From: an uncultured Bacteroidales bacterium
GTDB taxonomy: Bacteria; Bacteroidota; Bacteroidia; Bacteroidales; Paludibacteraceae
DNA: 55,530 bases
Direction of reading: 5' to 3'
Assembly (NCBI GenBank): GCA_900319105.1
Contig: ONND01000007.1
Location: 1 to 55,530, forward strand
The stretch's first letter is position 1. Each line of letters opens with the position of its first letter. The translations under genes and the position numbers were made by a program. The notes beneath the pieces are model-generated. The model was not told where the DNA came from and did not search any database. It saw only the letters and a program-made list of their open reading frames with translations. This document shows positions 37,041-46,332 of this stretch, in pieces.

Positions 37041-38054
37041 CTACTTCCTCTTTAGAAAACGATTCTCCAGCACGTGCCATGAAATGAGGCCGGTCAGAAT
37101 CACGCAGACAACATATATCATCGTCGATGGCCATACGCCGAAAGTTGTAAAACAACCGACTGACAGCAATATTTTTAGGATCGGACCATGATAGATGTAG
37201 ATTCCATAGGATATATCTCCGTATCGGGCAAAATTATTCAGCGCGCGTAGCGAGTAAGCTGCCCAAAGGACGATGATCCCCCATGCTAATGGGCTGAATA
37301 TCTCCCAACCCAAATAGTATTCCGCAACAAAAACGACGACGGCAGGCAAAATGAGCTGGCGTTTGTATTGTAAGAACGTCTCTTTGTAGATATACCCTGC
37401 CATGCCGGCGGCAAAGAAGGTCATAAAACCCGGTAACTGGCGGGCTAAAAAAATGTATATCTCATTATGCCGAACCTCGCCAAGCATCGACATACCATTT
37501 CGATAGATCATAGCAATGAGGTAAATCAGACCTAATACCAGCCACGGGCGTTTGCTTTTGCGCAACCATACCATCAATAGCGGAAGGATAAGATAAAAGC
37601 CGACCTCTATTTTTAGTGTCCACAAGGCAGGATTGACGCTGTTATCATTGATCAACGGATGATTAAACACACCTGGCAGCCATGGATGTAAAAAATTCAG
37701 GAAACTGATGTTGGCCCCAATATATTCCCACCAATCGGCAGATTTATAGTACGCTGCGGCTGAGAACGAACTGATGGCGACCAAACCTACCGCGCAACTG
37801 AGAATAACAAACAAGTATGCCGGTAATAGACGTTTGGCGCGCTTGATGAAGTATGACTTCAAACTACTGCGCTCATAACTCTGCGCGATGAGGAAACCGG
37901 ATATCACAAAGAAACCGGTCACCGAAAGACCGGTGTTGAACCAACCGCAAAATTGCTGTAATTCCGGGAATAATGCAATGACCGTCAAATGGCCCAAGAC
38001 CACATTGAAAGCGAATAAGAAACGCAGGAAATCAAAGCAATTATCTCGTTTCAT
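37041..38054 (-). CDS. Acyltransferase family 3 membrane protein
   Basis: 337 residues, about ten membrane helices. Starts with the family signature CFDFLRFLFAFNVVLGHLTV (catalytic His) and SVTGFFVISGFLIAQSYERS, then SYFIKRAKRLLPAYL. Members acetylate or acylate surface polysaccharides. The gene overlaps the PorZ-like gene by 14 bp and ends the rdgB-porZ operon. Confidence 0.92.
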   Translation of the reverse strand: MKRDNCFDFLRFLFAFNVVLGHLTVIALFPELQQFCGWFNTGLSVTGFFVISGFLIAQSYERSSLKSYFIKRAKRLLPAYLFVILSCAVGLVAISSFSAAAYYKSADWWEYIGANISFLNFLHPWLPGVFNHPLINDNSVNPALWTLKIEVGFYLILPLLMVWLRKSKRPWLVLGLIYLIAMIYRNGMSMLGEVRHNEIYIFLARQLPGFMTFFAAGMAGYIYKETFLQYKRQLILPAVVVFVAEYYLGWEIFSPLAWGIIVLWAAYSLRALNNFARYGDISYGIYIYHGPILKILLSVGCFTTFGVWPSTMIYVVCVILTGLISWHVLENRFLKRK

Positions 38055-41000
38055 GCATCACTAATATTTTGCAGACATTATGCCCGCCTTTGGCGTTGCA
38101 TAGAGCCGTATATACACCCGGACGAACGCGTTTGCCGTATCCGTCTTTACCGTCCCAAATCGCCAGACCTCCGTTGCTACGGGTCTTACAAACCAAGTTT
38201 CCTCCGGCATCTACAATACGTACTTCCGTGTTGTCCATCAGACCGGTAATAGAGATATAGCCCTGATAGTTCGGACGTACAGGATTCGGATAGGCGTATA
38301 TATTTTTCATATCCTCTTGCGCTTCATTGGCATCGCTCTGGTAGGAGAGCAAACCGATACTGGTGCCGACGTATAGTTCGCCGGTCTTTGGCTCAATAGC
38401 CAGACAATAGATACCATCGGATACTAACGGCGAATTATATTTCGTGAAGTGCTCTATCGTCTCCAGTCCGTCAGCCGAAACGAGATACAGACCGGAGGTT
38501 TCTGTGCCAATCCATTTGCGGCCAGCCGCATCTTCGGTGATACAATTGATCATCTCGTTGCCTAAGAGGTAGTCTCCCAGACCCGTTCCGTCGTTACGGG
38601 GAATGATGATGCGTTTGCATTGGTTCTTATGGTTCAATAATTGTTGTACATCCTCTATGATAAAGAGTCCGCTTTCGGTTCCGACCCAAATCTCTCCGTT
38701 GGCCATCTGGCACAGCGAGTAGATATATTGCGGTCGGATGGTTTTGCCGTTTTGGTCCACGAAGGAAGAGTAGAATACCGCCTTGTCATCGCCGGTATAG
38801 GCAATCGTACCGTTGTCGTTGAATACGCCGATACCGGGTGTTTCGCGTGCGTCGGCGAGAATCTTAATATTCGGATTCTGATTCCAGATGAGCAGTTCTT
38901 TCGCTCGGTTACGATCGCGTGTCGCCACATTGCTGATACGTACCCATGAGCCGTTTTTGAGCAGCACTTTCACGCCGTTGTAAGATTTATTGAGCATCCA
39001 TAAGTTACCATCTGTATCATAAACCAGGCCATCTACCCACGTGAATCCTTCTTCCGGTTCGATAACCGCTTCCAAACCATTAATCGTGTTCTTAGGCAAG
39101 TACTGTTTGTAAAACTCATTATTGCGGAATTCCAGTAACCCGAATCCGAAGGATGATGCGAAGAAATGCGAGGGGTTGTTGGCATCCACTGCCGCATCGC
39201 ATATATCTGCTGTGTAGTGGGTGGAGGTCACTGATTCCAGATGCTGATGGGTGTAATTACGCCAAAATCCGTTTTCGCGAACCATGACATGTCCTGGTCG
39301 AAAATAGTTAACGGCAAAATAACCACCTGGGAGCATAAATAGTTTGTCATCTTTAATGCGTATTCGGTAACTAAAATTCGAACATGGTGTGTTGAGTGCA
39401 AACTGCTGGGTTCCATCGGCGCCATTCCATTTTTGCAGACCATATTCCGGTACAGCGAACCATATATCCTGTCCGCTGCGAACGATATCATTAAGTGTGC
39501 CGGAGATCGGCAACTGAGAATCACTTGCTCCGTCAAATTCAAAAATCAAACCGTCTGTTGTCTGTGCGATCACGGAGGATTGCGAATGTATGAAAACGTT
39601 GACCCATTGATAAGTCGGCATTAGTTGTGCCCATTGGTTATTATGCCGGTAATAAAGGGAACTATCGGCGTAAGCATATAGATCGTCGTTCTTAGTACCG
39701 ATACTGGAAATCGAATGATTAAAAGGTGTATAAATAGGTTTCCAGGTGGCATAGTCAATCAGGTTACTATTGAGCGGAGCAGAGTAGATGGCACTTTCTG
39801 TTGCTGCATAGATACTGTCACCAATGATGCATACGTGGTGAATCTGTAATTCTTTGTCGTCTTTCATCAGTATATAGGTCTCCGATATCTCATTCTTGCG
39901 CGTATTGAGGCGGATGATCCCTATCGAGGAGCTGATATAAACATCTGTGCCGTAACTGTAGGTGCTATAGAACTCAGACGGACGGGTCTCTGTGCTGAGG
40001 AAGAGATCCGACATACTCTGTATATCTCCTTGTGCCGTTAAGATGTCTATTTGTCCATTCTGATAGACCAGCACCGTTTTTCGTGTCTCCCTGCTGTATC
40101 CTACGAGTGTAATGTTTGCCCCACTTAAACCATCTAATTTGGAGATTGGTTTTATCTCATCCGTCTTTTTATTCACGCCCATGAGTGAACCATTGGCAAC
40201 GCAGAACGTCTTTTCACCGGCATCTTCGATGAGCGAGATATTATTATAGGAGAAATGTGTCTTCCAGTTTTTCATTGTGCCGATGGAGAAACTCTCTTCT
40301 TTCTCCCATTGTATTTTTTCTTCGGGTCCAGGGTCGTCGTAGTCCAGTTCCAATAAGCCTGCACTCGTACCTATGAATAGGATGGAGGACTGAGGTACAG
40401 CGCATAGTGATAGGATGGTGTTGCTTAGTAAAGGTGCATTCGAAGCATCATACTGCATCTCTATTGTCTGCAAGTCCTCCGAAAAACAATAGAGACCGCT
40501 CAACTCGGTACCTACCCATATACGACGGGACGCATCCTCGGCGAAACATAAAATCCGTTCGTCTGCTAAGTCGCTGATAGTATGGCAGGTATCGTTGCCA
40601 TATAGCAGGCGCTCAGGGTTGTCGAAGACGAAGAAGCCTTTGTTGGTACCAACAAGAATCTTTCCGCTGCTTGTTTGGCATAATGCCGTGATATACTCAG
40701 GCTGGATAATGGTTCCGTTCTCCGTTGTGAAGGACGATACGAAAACGGCTTGGTCGTCTGATTCATCAGCAATCGTTCCGTTGTCATTAAAGATGCCAAT
40801 ACCGGGGGTAACGCGCATATCGGAGAGCACCTTAATATGCGGATTCTGGTTCCAAATCAGCAGTTCTTTCGTTCGGTTGCGGTCTTGCGTAGCTACATTG
40901 CTAATCCGTCCCCATGTGCTATCGCGAAGCAGAACTTTTACACCGTTATGACTTATATTGAGCATCCATAGGTTACCGTCAGCGTCAAATACTAAACCAT

Positions 41001-42075
41001 CTACCCAAGTATATTTCTTTTCATTGGAAGTGAGTGATTCCAATCCGTTTTCGGTATTGCTTGGCAGATATTGATGGTAAAAAGTATCTTTACGAAATTC
41101 TATCAATCCGTATCCGAAAGAGGCTACGAAGAAATGCGAAGGATCGGTAGGATCTATAGCCACATCGCAATAATCTTCGCTTTTGTCTATTCGCGATGTC
41201 ATATAAGTGTTGTCGTAGTTCTGCCATTTACCTTCTTCATACGTCACCATTACCCCGGGACGATTGTAAAAGCCGGCATCGTAACCCCCATTGACCATAG
41301 CCAATTTGCCGGCAGCATATCGTAAGCGATAGGGATTGTTATTGAGCGGACCTTGCGGTTTATAGGTCGTACGCTCTGTTGCCATTACGCGGACGATACC
41401 TTCTTCGCCGCCGGCATACCAATCGCTGCCGAGGTCTTTGTAATGAAGACCCTTGTTCTGATCCGGTTCAATGCGACCATTACGAGGCTCACGCGTCCAA
41501 AAAGTATAGTCTACGATATTTGTTTTTTTCGAGGCACAGAAGAGACTGTCGGCGGTAAAGGCATATATACTATCGTTATCTACCACTATATCAATTATTT
41601 CTGTCTCCTGTCCGCCCGGACGTAGCCAGTAACTATCCACCAGCTTGCGTTCGTTCAGGTTCATCGTCTGCACGCCGTAAGGAGTGGAGAGAAACGCGAT
41701 GCGACCATCAATCGTTATGTTGTTAATGGTCTTGCGCTGCGTCATGTCTTTTTCATATAGTCCCGGGATATAGTGGACGCCTTGCTCGTCCATCATATCA
41801 ATCTTGCCGTTACCATAACCGATGATTAACTGCGCCCCTTTCTGATCGTAATAGATACAGGTAATGTCCGTGCCGCTCAGGTTGGCATAGGTCTGAATCT
41901 TTTCTGTCTGTTTATCTACACTATAGAGGCTGCCGTCTGAGGTCGCATAGACGCGATCCTCGGACATGGCGATTCGGGTCACATGGTTATAGGCCATGTG
42001 GAATGTCCATTTTTGAGCTGGCAAACCGATGGAGGTGAGCAGCGCAAGGATTATGAGGTAAGTACGTCGTATCAT
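38041..42075 (-). CDS. PorZ-like type IX secretion component, tandemly duplicated
   Basis: 1344 residues, against about 780 for P. gingivalis PorZ. Signal peptide 1-20 (LIILALLTSIGLPAQ). Two consecutive two-propeller units: unit 1 at about 21-600 (starts KWTFHMAYNHVTRIA) and unit 2 at about 625-1245 (starts NWKTHFSYNNISLIE). Their middle parts are very alike: GLVFDADGNLWMLN against GLVYDTDGNLWMLN, and NRTKELLIWNQNPHIKVLSD against NRAKELLIWNQNPNIKILAD. One C-terminal sorting-type domain follows (YPNPVRPNYQGYISITG, then RVRPGVYTALCNAKGG). PorZ acts at the cell surface in attaching cargo to anionic LPS. A propeller-type two-component regulator is ruled out by lack of HTH or kinase domain. Confidence 0.85.
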   Translation of the reverse strand: MIRRTYLIILALLTSIGLPAQKWTFHMAYNHVTRIAMSEDRVYATSDGSLYSVDKQTEKIQTYANLSGTDITCIYYDQKGAQLIIGYGNGKIDMMDEQGVHYIPGLYEKDMTQRKTINNITIDGRIAFLSTPYGVQTMNLNERKLVDSYWLRPGGQETEIIDIVVDNDSIYAFTADSLFCASKKTNIVDYTFWTREPRNGRIEPDQNKGLHYKDLGSDWYAGGEEGIVRVMATERTTYKPQGPLNNNPYRLRYAAGKLAMVNGGYDAGFYNRPGVMVTYEEGKWQNYDNTYMTSRIDKSEDYCDVAIDPTDPSHFFVASFGYGLIEFRKDTFYHQYLPSNTENGLESLTSNEKKYTWVDGLVFDADGNLWMLNISHNGVKVLLRDSTWGRISNVATQDRNRTKELLIWNQNPHIKVLSDMRVTPGIGIFNDNGTIADESDDQAVFVSSFTTENGTIIQPEYITALCQTSSGKILVGTNKGFFVFDNPERLLYGNDTCHTISDLADERILCFAEDASRRIWVGTELSGLYCFSEDLQTIEMQYDASNAPLLSNTILSLCAVPQSSILFIGTSAGLLELDYDDPGPEEKIQWEKEESFSIGTMKNWKTHFSYNNISLIEDAGEKTFCVANGSLMGVNKKTDEIKPISKLDGLSGANITLVGYSRETRKTVLVYQNGQIDILTAQGDIQSMSDLFLSTETRPSEFYSTYSYGTDVYISSSIGIIRLNTRKNEISETYILMKDDKELQIHHVCIIGDSIYAATESAIYSAPLNSNLIDYATWKPIYTPFNHSISSIGTKNDDLYAYADSSLYYRHNNQWAQLMPTYQWVNVFIHSQSSVIAQTTDGLIFEFDGASDSQLPISGTLNDIVRSGQDIWFAVPEYGLQKWNGADGTQQFALNTPCSNFSYRIRIKDDKLFMLPGGYFAVNYFRPGHVMVRENGFWRNYTHQHLESVTSTHYTADICDAAVDANNPSHFFASSFGFGLLEFRNNEFYKQYLPKNTINGLEAVIEPEEGFTWVDGLVYDTDGNLWMLNKSYNGVKVLLKNGSWVRISNVATRDRNRAKELLIWNQNPNIKILADARETPGIGVFNDNGTIAYTGDDKAVFYSSFVDQNGKTIRPQYIYSLCQMANGEIWVGTESGLFIIEDVQQLLNHKNQCKRIIIPRNDGTGLGDYLLGNEMINCITEDAAGRKWIGTETSGLYLVSADGLETIEHFTKYNSPLVSDGIYCLAIEPKTGELYVGTSIGLLSYQSDANEAQEDMKNIYAYPNPVRPNYQGYISITGLMDNTEVRIVDAGGNLVCKTRSNGGLAIWDGKDGYGKRVRPGVYTALCNAKGGHNVCKILVMHETR

Positions 42076-42752
42076 GCTTCTTTATTTAGTAGGTTTACTA
42101 AAGCCTGCATTGCGCGTGCGCGGTGGCTGATATGGTTCTTTAGTTCGGCAGGCAGTTCGCCGAAGGTCTTGTCGTAACCTTCCGGAACGAAGATCGGATC
42201 ATAACCGAAACCTCCCTGACCGTATTCCTCTTCTGCGATTCGACCTCTCACAATCCCCTCAACCTGAATAAACTCCTTCCCTTCAGTGAGGGATGGGATA
42301 GGCTTCCTAATCAGTGTGATGACGGTCTTGAATTGACAGCCCCTATTGTCCTTGCCCTCCAGCTCCCGTAGCGCTTTCGCCCGGTTTGCTGCGAAAATAT
42401 CTTTTTCTGTCAGCGGAGCGGTCTGTATTCCGTCAACGCAGTGGTCTGTGTTCTTTTTGTACCATCTTGCCGTATAAACGCCCGGAGCACCGCCTAAAGC
42501 ATCTATCTCCAGACCCGTATCATCGGCGAAGACTCCGTCGATCTGATCTCTGAGATCTGACTCCTTATTGCAGATAAACTCCCAAACGGTTTGCGCTTTG
42601 ATATAACTATTCTCGGATAGCGTCGAACCGGTCTCTTCTATCTCGGAATTAAAACCGATCTCTTTCAGACTCAATACCTCCACGCCGGCCGGCATTATTG
42701 CCTGTACCTCTGATAACTTATGCGCATTATTGGATGCAAAAACTAATCTCAT
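42072..42752 (-). CDS. rdgB: Non-canonical purine NTP pyrophosphatase (RdgB/HAM1)
   Basis: 226 residues from ATG 42752; the longer frame upstream runs through the promoter. Hydrolyses ITP, dITP and XTP. Signatures: LVFASNNAHKLSEVQ, VFADDTGLEIDALGGAPGVY and GFGYDPIFVPEGYDKTFGEL. Residues at about 149-161 (KPIPSLTEGKE) are an in-frame insertion encoded by a palindromic repeat. The stop overlaps the PorZ start (ATGA). Confidence 0.95.
   Translation of the reverse strand: MRLVFASNNAHKLSEVQAIMPAGVEVLSLKEIGFNSEIEETGSTLSENSYIKAQTVWEFICNKESDLRDQIDGVFADDTGLEIDALGGAPGVYTARWYKKNTDHCVDGIQTAPLTEKDIFAANRAKALRELEGKDNRGCQFKTVITLIRKPIPSLTEGKEFIQVEGIVRGRIAEEEYGQGGFGYDPIFVPEGYDKTFGELPAELKNHISHRARAMQALVNLLNKEA
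42270..42306 (-). repeat. Palindromic insertion inside rdgB
   Basis: Minus-strand reading AGGAAGCCTATCCCATCCCT, then CACTGAAGGGAAGGAG. CCCT/AGGG stem at 42279-42292. Encodes KPIPSLTEGKE, very close to KPTPTLPKGKE of the GH53 gene. Confidence 0.8.
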
Positions 42753-42776
42753 AACGTTCCTAAACCTTTGCAGGCG

Positions 42777-42807
42777 CAAAGGTACTGCTTTTTTTTGACA
42801 TACGCAA
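42777..42807 (-). promoter_or_regulatory. rdgB-porZ operon promoter
   Basis: Minus strand: TTG (42807-42805), 20-bp spacer, TACCTTTG (42784-42777), ATG 25 bp downstream. Confidence 0.85.
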
Positions 42808-42827
42808 ATATTCGCGAATTTTTGCAA

Positions 42828-42859
42828 CAAAAAAAAGCAACACTCCTAAAGAATGTTGC
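42828..42859 (-). terminator. Terminator of the tRNA operon
   Basis: On the minus strand GCAACATTC pairs with GAGTGTTGC (one mismatch), followed by a run of nine T. Confidence 0.85.
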
Positions 42860-42866
42860 TCTCTTG

Positions 42867-42950
42867 TGCGCAGGATGAGACTCGAACTCACACGATCTTG
42901 CGACCACTACCCCCTCAAAGTAGCGTGTATACCAATTTCACCACCTGCGC
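42867..42950 (-). tRNA. tRNA-Leu (GAG)
   Basis: 84 nt with acceptor GCGCAGG/CCTGCGC, D-arm GGTGGTGAAATTGGTATACA, anticodon loop TTGAGGG inside stem CTACT/GGTAG, class II variable arm and T-loop GTTCGAGTC. No encoded CCA. Confidence 0.93.
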
Positions 42951-42954
42951 GTCG

Positions 42955-43036
42955 TGCCCAGAACAGGACTCGAACCTGCACACCTCGCGGCATGCGCACC
43001 TGAAACGCACGCGTCTACCAATTCCGCCATCTGGGC
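42955..43036 (-). tRNA. tRNA-Leu (CAG)
   Basis: 82 nt with acceptor GCCCAGA/TCTGGGC, anticodon loop TTCAGGT inside TGCGT/GCGCA, long variable arm, T-loop GGTTCGAGTCC. Four bases from the next tRNA. Confidence 0.95.
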
Positions 43037-43047
43037 AAAAAAAAAGG

Positions 43048-43120
43048 AGCGGAAAACGAGACTCGAACTCGCGACCCCAACCTTGGCAAGGTTGTGCTCT
43101 ACCAACTGAGCTATTTCCGC
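43048..43120 (-). tRNA. tRNA-Gly (GCC)
   Basis: 73 nt with acceptor GCGGAAA/TTTCCGC, D-arm AGCTCAGTTGGTAGAGCA, anticodon stem-loop ACCTTGCCAAGGT, T-loop GTTCGAGTC. First tRNA of the minus-strand transcript. Confidence 0.96.
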
Positions 43121-43174
43121 TTACTTCTTTCGTATTTGAAAGATCATTTCGCCTCCATTTTTTGAAAGCGGGTG

Positions 43175-43205
43175 CAAAAGTACTGCTTTTTTTTGATATA
43201 CGCAA
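43175..43205 (-). promoter_or_regulatory. tRNA operon promoter
   Basis: Minus strand: TTG (43205-43203), 20-bp spacer, TACTTTTG (43182-43175). Confidence 0.8.
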
Positions 43206-43250
43206 ATTTTTTAACAAAAAAATGCAAAAAAAATGTATTTTTGCCTGTTT

Positions 43251-44096
43251 TTAGACCCAACCAAGGCATCCAACGGCAAAAGTGGAGAGCATTAGGACCG
43301 GCATTTGCAGATCTAACGCACTTCCTTCATGCGTCCAAACAAACCCTATATGCCATACCCATATTGGTACCACAACCAGTACCCATAGATGCCCCCAAAG
43401 AGCGAACAACGCAAGGCATGCAATCAACAGGCAGGTGTGGTAGATCTTACTGCCGGTAATGCCCAGCAGCGACGCAAACGTGTGCTTCCCGTGCGCGCGA
43501 TCATTATTCATATCGCGTATGTTGTTCAGATTGAGGACACCCACACAGGGCAGCCCGATCGCAATACCGCAATAGATCGTTTCCCAACTCATGAACTGCG
43601 TCTGCAGGTAGAATGAACCCAACGTACTCACCAATCCGAAGAAGACGAACACTCCCAAATCGCCCAAACCCATATAGCCGTAACTATGCCGGCCGAGTGT
43701 ATAGGTCATCGCGCCGATGATGGCTAATAGACCCAAGAGAATGAAAAGCAGACTCTTTACCCCGATAAGCGAACCGAATGCGCAGTAAATAAGCGAAGTG
43801 CCAAACAAAATAGAAAGGAAAATAAAAACGCCTATCATCGCTTTCATCTGCGGCGCGGTGATCGTGCCGGCCTGCATTCCGTAGGCGGCACGGCCATGCT
43901 GATCCGAGTCCGTTCCTTTCTGCGCATCGCCTAATTCATTACTCAAGTTGCTTAAGATCTGCAAACACAAGGTTGTACAGATAGCCAAAGCAAACACAGG
44001 CCAGTTTAGCCAACCTGCCAAACCTGCCCCTAAGATAATGCCCGACATCGATAGCGGTAAGGTCCGCAAACGTAGCGATTGGATATACGGATTCAT
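43251..44096 (-). CDS. menA: 1,4-dihydroxy-2-naphthoate polyprenyltransferase
   Basis: 281 residues, about eight membrane helices. UbiA-family prenyltransferase for menaquinone. Prenyl-diphosphate sites: NELGDAQKGTDSDQHGRA (about 55-72) and NNIRDMNNDRAHGKHT. The gene overlaps the GH53 gene by four bases. Menaquinone is the only quinone expected in this phylum. Confidence 0.95.
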   Translation of the reverse strand: MNPYIQSLRLRTLPLSMSGIILGAGLAGWLNWPVFALAICTTLCLQILSNLSNELGDAQKGTDSDQHGRAAYGMQAGTITAPQMKAMIGVFIFLSILFGTSLIYCAFGSLIGVKSLLFILLGLLAIIGAMTYTLGRHSYGYMGLGDLGVFVFFGLVSTLGSFYLQTQFMSWETIYCGIAIGLPCVGVLNLNNIRDMNNDRAHGKHTFASLLGITGSKIYHTCLLIACLALFALWGHLWVLVVVPIWVWHIGFVWTHEGSALDLQMPVLMLSTFAVGCLGWV

Positions 44097-45199
44097 CGTT
44101 TATTGGGATTTTGACTGTTCAGTAAGATCTGCATCACTTCCGACGGAGTGCCTTCCGGCGTGAACGCACCCATGTCATAAGAGCCCCATCCGAGCGGGAT
44201 ATACTCTGCCGGCCGCCAGCCGCCATATACCTCCGGCTCCCAATAGAAAATACCGGCACAGGAGTCGATAGCTGTCGCGCGCTGGATAAAATCTGCCATC
44301 ACTACCGGCGAAAGCGTATCATTGGCGAACATTCCGACCTCGGCAATCATCACCGGGCAATGCCAGTCATGAATGAGCCGCTTGATATTTTCTTCCGCTA
44401 ACTCGTTCATTTCCTGCCAACTCTTACCGCCGTTCCAAGCGCTCATCATCGGGTAGTGGCTCAGTCCGATCATGTCCCATTTGCCGCCGTTGTCATGCAT
44501 TGATTGCCAGAACCAGTCGCGACGCTCATACGCGTTATCGACATGTACGATGACGATGATATCGCTGAACGCCTCTTTGGCGGCTTCGTATCCGACACGA
44601 GTGAAACCGGCATAGCGTCCCCATGCCTCATCTATCTCCTTCCCTTTAGGGAGGGTCGGGGTAGGCTTGCTCACTTTTCCCATCGGCCATAGCATCCCGT
44701 TCGGCGTCTCGTTGCCTATCTGTACCCATTCAGGCTTGATCCCCTCTTCCTTGAGTGCATAGAGCACATCGAGCGTGTGTTCACGCACCGCCTCGCACAT
44801 TGTCTTATAGTCATAGTTCTGCCATGCCGCTGGGATCGTCTGGTGACTCGGGTCTGCGAAGAAATCCGAATAGTGAATATCAATCATTATTCGCTGTCCC
44901 GCTTCCGCGGCACGCTTGGCGAGAGAGAGCATGTCCTCTTTGTTGCTCCATCCGGTCGAGTGGTTCACCCATACGCGCAGTCGTACGGCGTTCATTCCCA
45001 TTCCGCGCAGTACCTCAATACAGTCAGACCCCTGACCGCTGACTTCAGAGGGCTTATAAAACGCCACTCCGTCATGCTCCATCTCGCTCAGCCAACTCAG
45101 GTCCGCACCTTTGGCCCAGCTGCCGCGAGGACTGTCTGTCCGATGATAACATCCGGTCAAAAGACCAAGGATACTTGCAATAAAGAAAATCTTTTTCAT
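44093..45199 (-). CDS. GH53 arabinogalactan endo-beta-1,4-galactanase lipoprotein
   Basis: 368 residues. Lipobox ILGLLTGC (Cys 17), so lipid-anchored. GH53 signatures: KGADLSWLSEMEHDGVAFY, GMNAVRLRVWVNHSTGWSNK, IDIHYSDFFADPSHQTIPAA, VQIGNETPNGMLWP (acid/base Glu) and MIAEVGMF (nucleophile Glu). Cuts galactan side chains of pectin. Residues of about 177-188 (SKPTPTLPKGKE) are a palindrome-encoded in-frame insertion. No SusCD pair is nearby. Confidence 0.93.
   Translation of the reverse strand: MKKIFFIASILGLLTGCYHRTDSPRGSWAKGADLSWLSEMEHDGVAFYKPSEVSGQGSDCIEVLRGMGMNAVRLRVWVNHSTGWSNKEDMLSLAKRAAEAGQRIMIDIHYSDFFADPSHQTIPAAWQNYDYKTMCEAVREHTLDVLYALKEEGIKPEWVQIGNETPNGMLWPMGKVSKPTPTLPKGKEIDEAWGRYAGFTRVGYEAAKEAFSDIIVIVHVDNAYERRDWFWQSMHDNGGKWDMIGLSHYPMMSAWNGGKSWQEMNELAEENIKRLIHDWHCPVMIAEVGMFANDTLSPVVMADFIQRATAIDSCAGIFYWEPEVYGGWRPAEYIPLGWGSYDMGAFTPEGTPSEVMQILLNSQNPNKR
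44637..44670 (-). repeat. Palindromic insertion inside the GH53 gene
   Basis: Minus-strand AAGCCTACCCCGACCCTCCC, then TAAAGGGAAGGAG. CCCT/AGGG stem at 44642-44651. Best example of the family consensus. Confidence 0.8.
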
Positions 45200-45232
45200 A
45201 CAAAATGTTTTTTAACCACTAACCCCTAACCG

Positions 45233-45604
45233 TTATTTGAATCCGAAAACGAAATAGACCGCTCCGACAAGTAACAGGCATGCCACTAAATGATTCCATC
45301 GCAACTGCATATGAAACGCCAGAGCGCTAAAAACGAGAAACACAATCAGTGTGATAACCTCCTGAATCACTTTGAGTTGCATCAGCGAGAATGAACCGCC
45401 ATTACCCTCAAAACCAATACGGTTTGCCGGCACTTGGAGGCAGTATTCAAAGAACGCGATACCCCACGAGAGGAGGATCACAAAAATCAGAGGCGTGGCA
45501 TTGTTGATGAAGCCGGTCTGTTGCAGCTTCAGATGTCCGTACCACGCAAGCGTCATGAAGATATTCGACGCTAATAGTAATAAGATGGTATATAATGCAT
45601 TCAT
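45233..45604 (-). CDS. DUF486 membrane protein (DMT-like)
   Basis: 123 residues, four membrane helices. Signatures ASNIFMTLAWYGHLKL, LLSWGIAFFEYCLQVPANRI and GFEGNGGSFSLMQLKVIQEV identify DUF486. Resembles half of a drug/metabolite transporter; substrate unknown. Start overlaps the ttcA-like gene stop by four bases. Confidence 0.95.
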   Translation of the reverse strand: MNALYTILLLLASNIFMTLAWYGHLKLQQTGFINNATPLIFVILLSWGIAFFEYCLQVPANRIGFEGNGGSFSLMQLKVIQEVITLIVFLVFSALAFHMQLRWNHLVACLLLVGAVYFVFGFK

Positions 45605-46332
45605 AATTTCGGCAAATAGTCAAATTTTACATTAGTCATTGCCGCAAACATGGTGTCGGCGGCTTCGGGATGGAGCGCTTTGATCTGCGCCAGCAGTCCT
45701 TTCACTTTCTCACGCGAACTCACATGCTCGAAGGGACATAAATGCGGCTGTTTCTGATAGCCTTTTTCCTGGGCGTGCGCGATCAAGTCTGCTTCGTCAA
45801 TCAGGCATAACGGACGGATGATCTGAATCGGCATCTTGTCCATCTGCAGCATCGGCGGCATGGTCGCGACGGCCCCTTGATAGATGAGGTTCATCAGCAG
45901 CGTCTCTAACAGGTCGTCGCGATGATGACCGAAGGCAATCTTGTTGCACCCGAGCTCCTGCGCTACGTTAAACAGGGTCTTGCGTCTGTACCACGAGCAC
46001 AAGAAACAGGGGTTGTTAATCTCGCGAGGGGTTCTCCCTTCCCTCAAGGGAGGGGACGGGGGGAGGCTTATGTCCCGCACGATGAACGGCACTTGAGCGG
46101 CGTCACAGAAGGACTGCAGGTAACTCATATCGCTTTCGTAGGCCCGCTCTTTGACCCGCACATGGATTGCTGTCACGCGAAACCGCGGCTTGTATATCTG
46201 TGCCCGTTGACCCAGTAACTCAACCAACGCCAACGAGTCCTTGCCGCCGCTCAGTCCCACCAATATATGGTCGCCGTCGGCTATCAGACCATAGTCTGCG
46301 CAAGCCTTATGAAATTTCTTGACGATATTCAT
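45601..46332 (-). CDS. TtcA-like tRNA 2-thiocytidine synthetase
   Basis: 243 residues. ATP pyrophosphatase loop LVGLSGGKDSLALVELL (about 24-40) and the CxxC motif NNPCFLCSWYRRKTLF that binds the iron-sulfur cluster, then AFGHHRDDLLETLLMNL. This is the TtcA plan of s2C32 synthesis; a third Cys (HLCPFE) is also present. About 13 residues (LPPSPPLREGRTP) before the CxxC motif come from an inserted palindrome. Confidence 0.9.
   Translation of the reverse strand: MNIVKKFHKACADYGLIADGDHILVGLSGGKDSLALVELLGQRAQIYKPRFRVTAIHVRVKERAYESDMSYLQSFCDAAQVPFIVRDISLPPSPPLREGRTPREINNPCFLCSWYRRKTLFNVAQELGCNKIAFGHHRDDLLETLLMNLIYQGAVATMPPMLQMDKMPIQIIRPLCLIDEADLIAHAQEKGYQKQPHLCPFEHVSSREKVKGLLAQIKALHPEAADTMFAAMTNVKFDYLPKL
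46034..46070 (-). repeat. Palindromic insertion inside the ttcA-like gene
   Basis: Plus-strand CTCCCTTCCCTCAAGGGAGG followed by GGACGGGGGGAGGCTTA. Arms CCCT and AGGG around CA. Encodes LPPSPPLREGR on the minus strand. Confidence 0.8.

Noticed and set aside
38041-42075. Hybrid two-component regulator with propellers
   Set aside because: No kinase, receiver or HTH domain; the C-terminus is a sorting-type domain.
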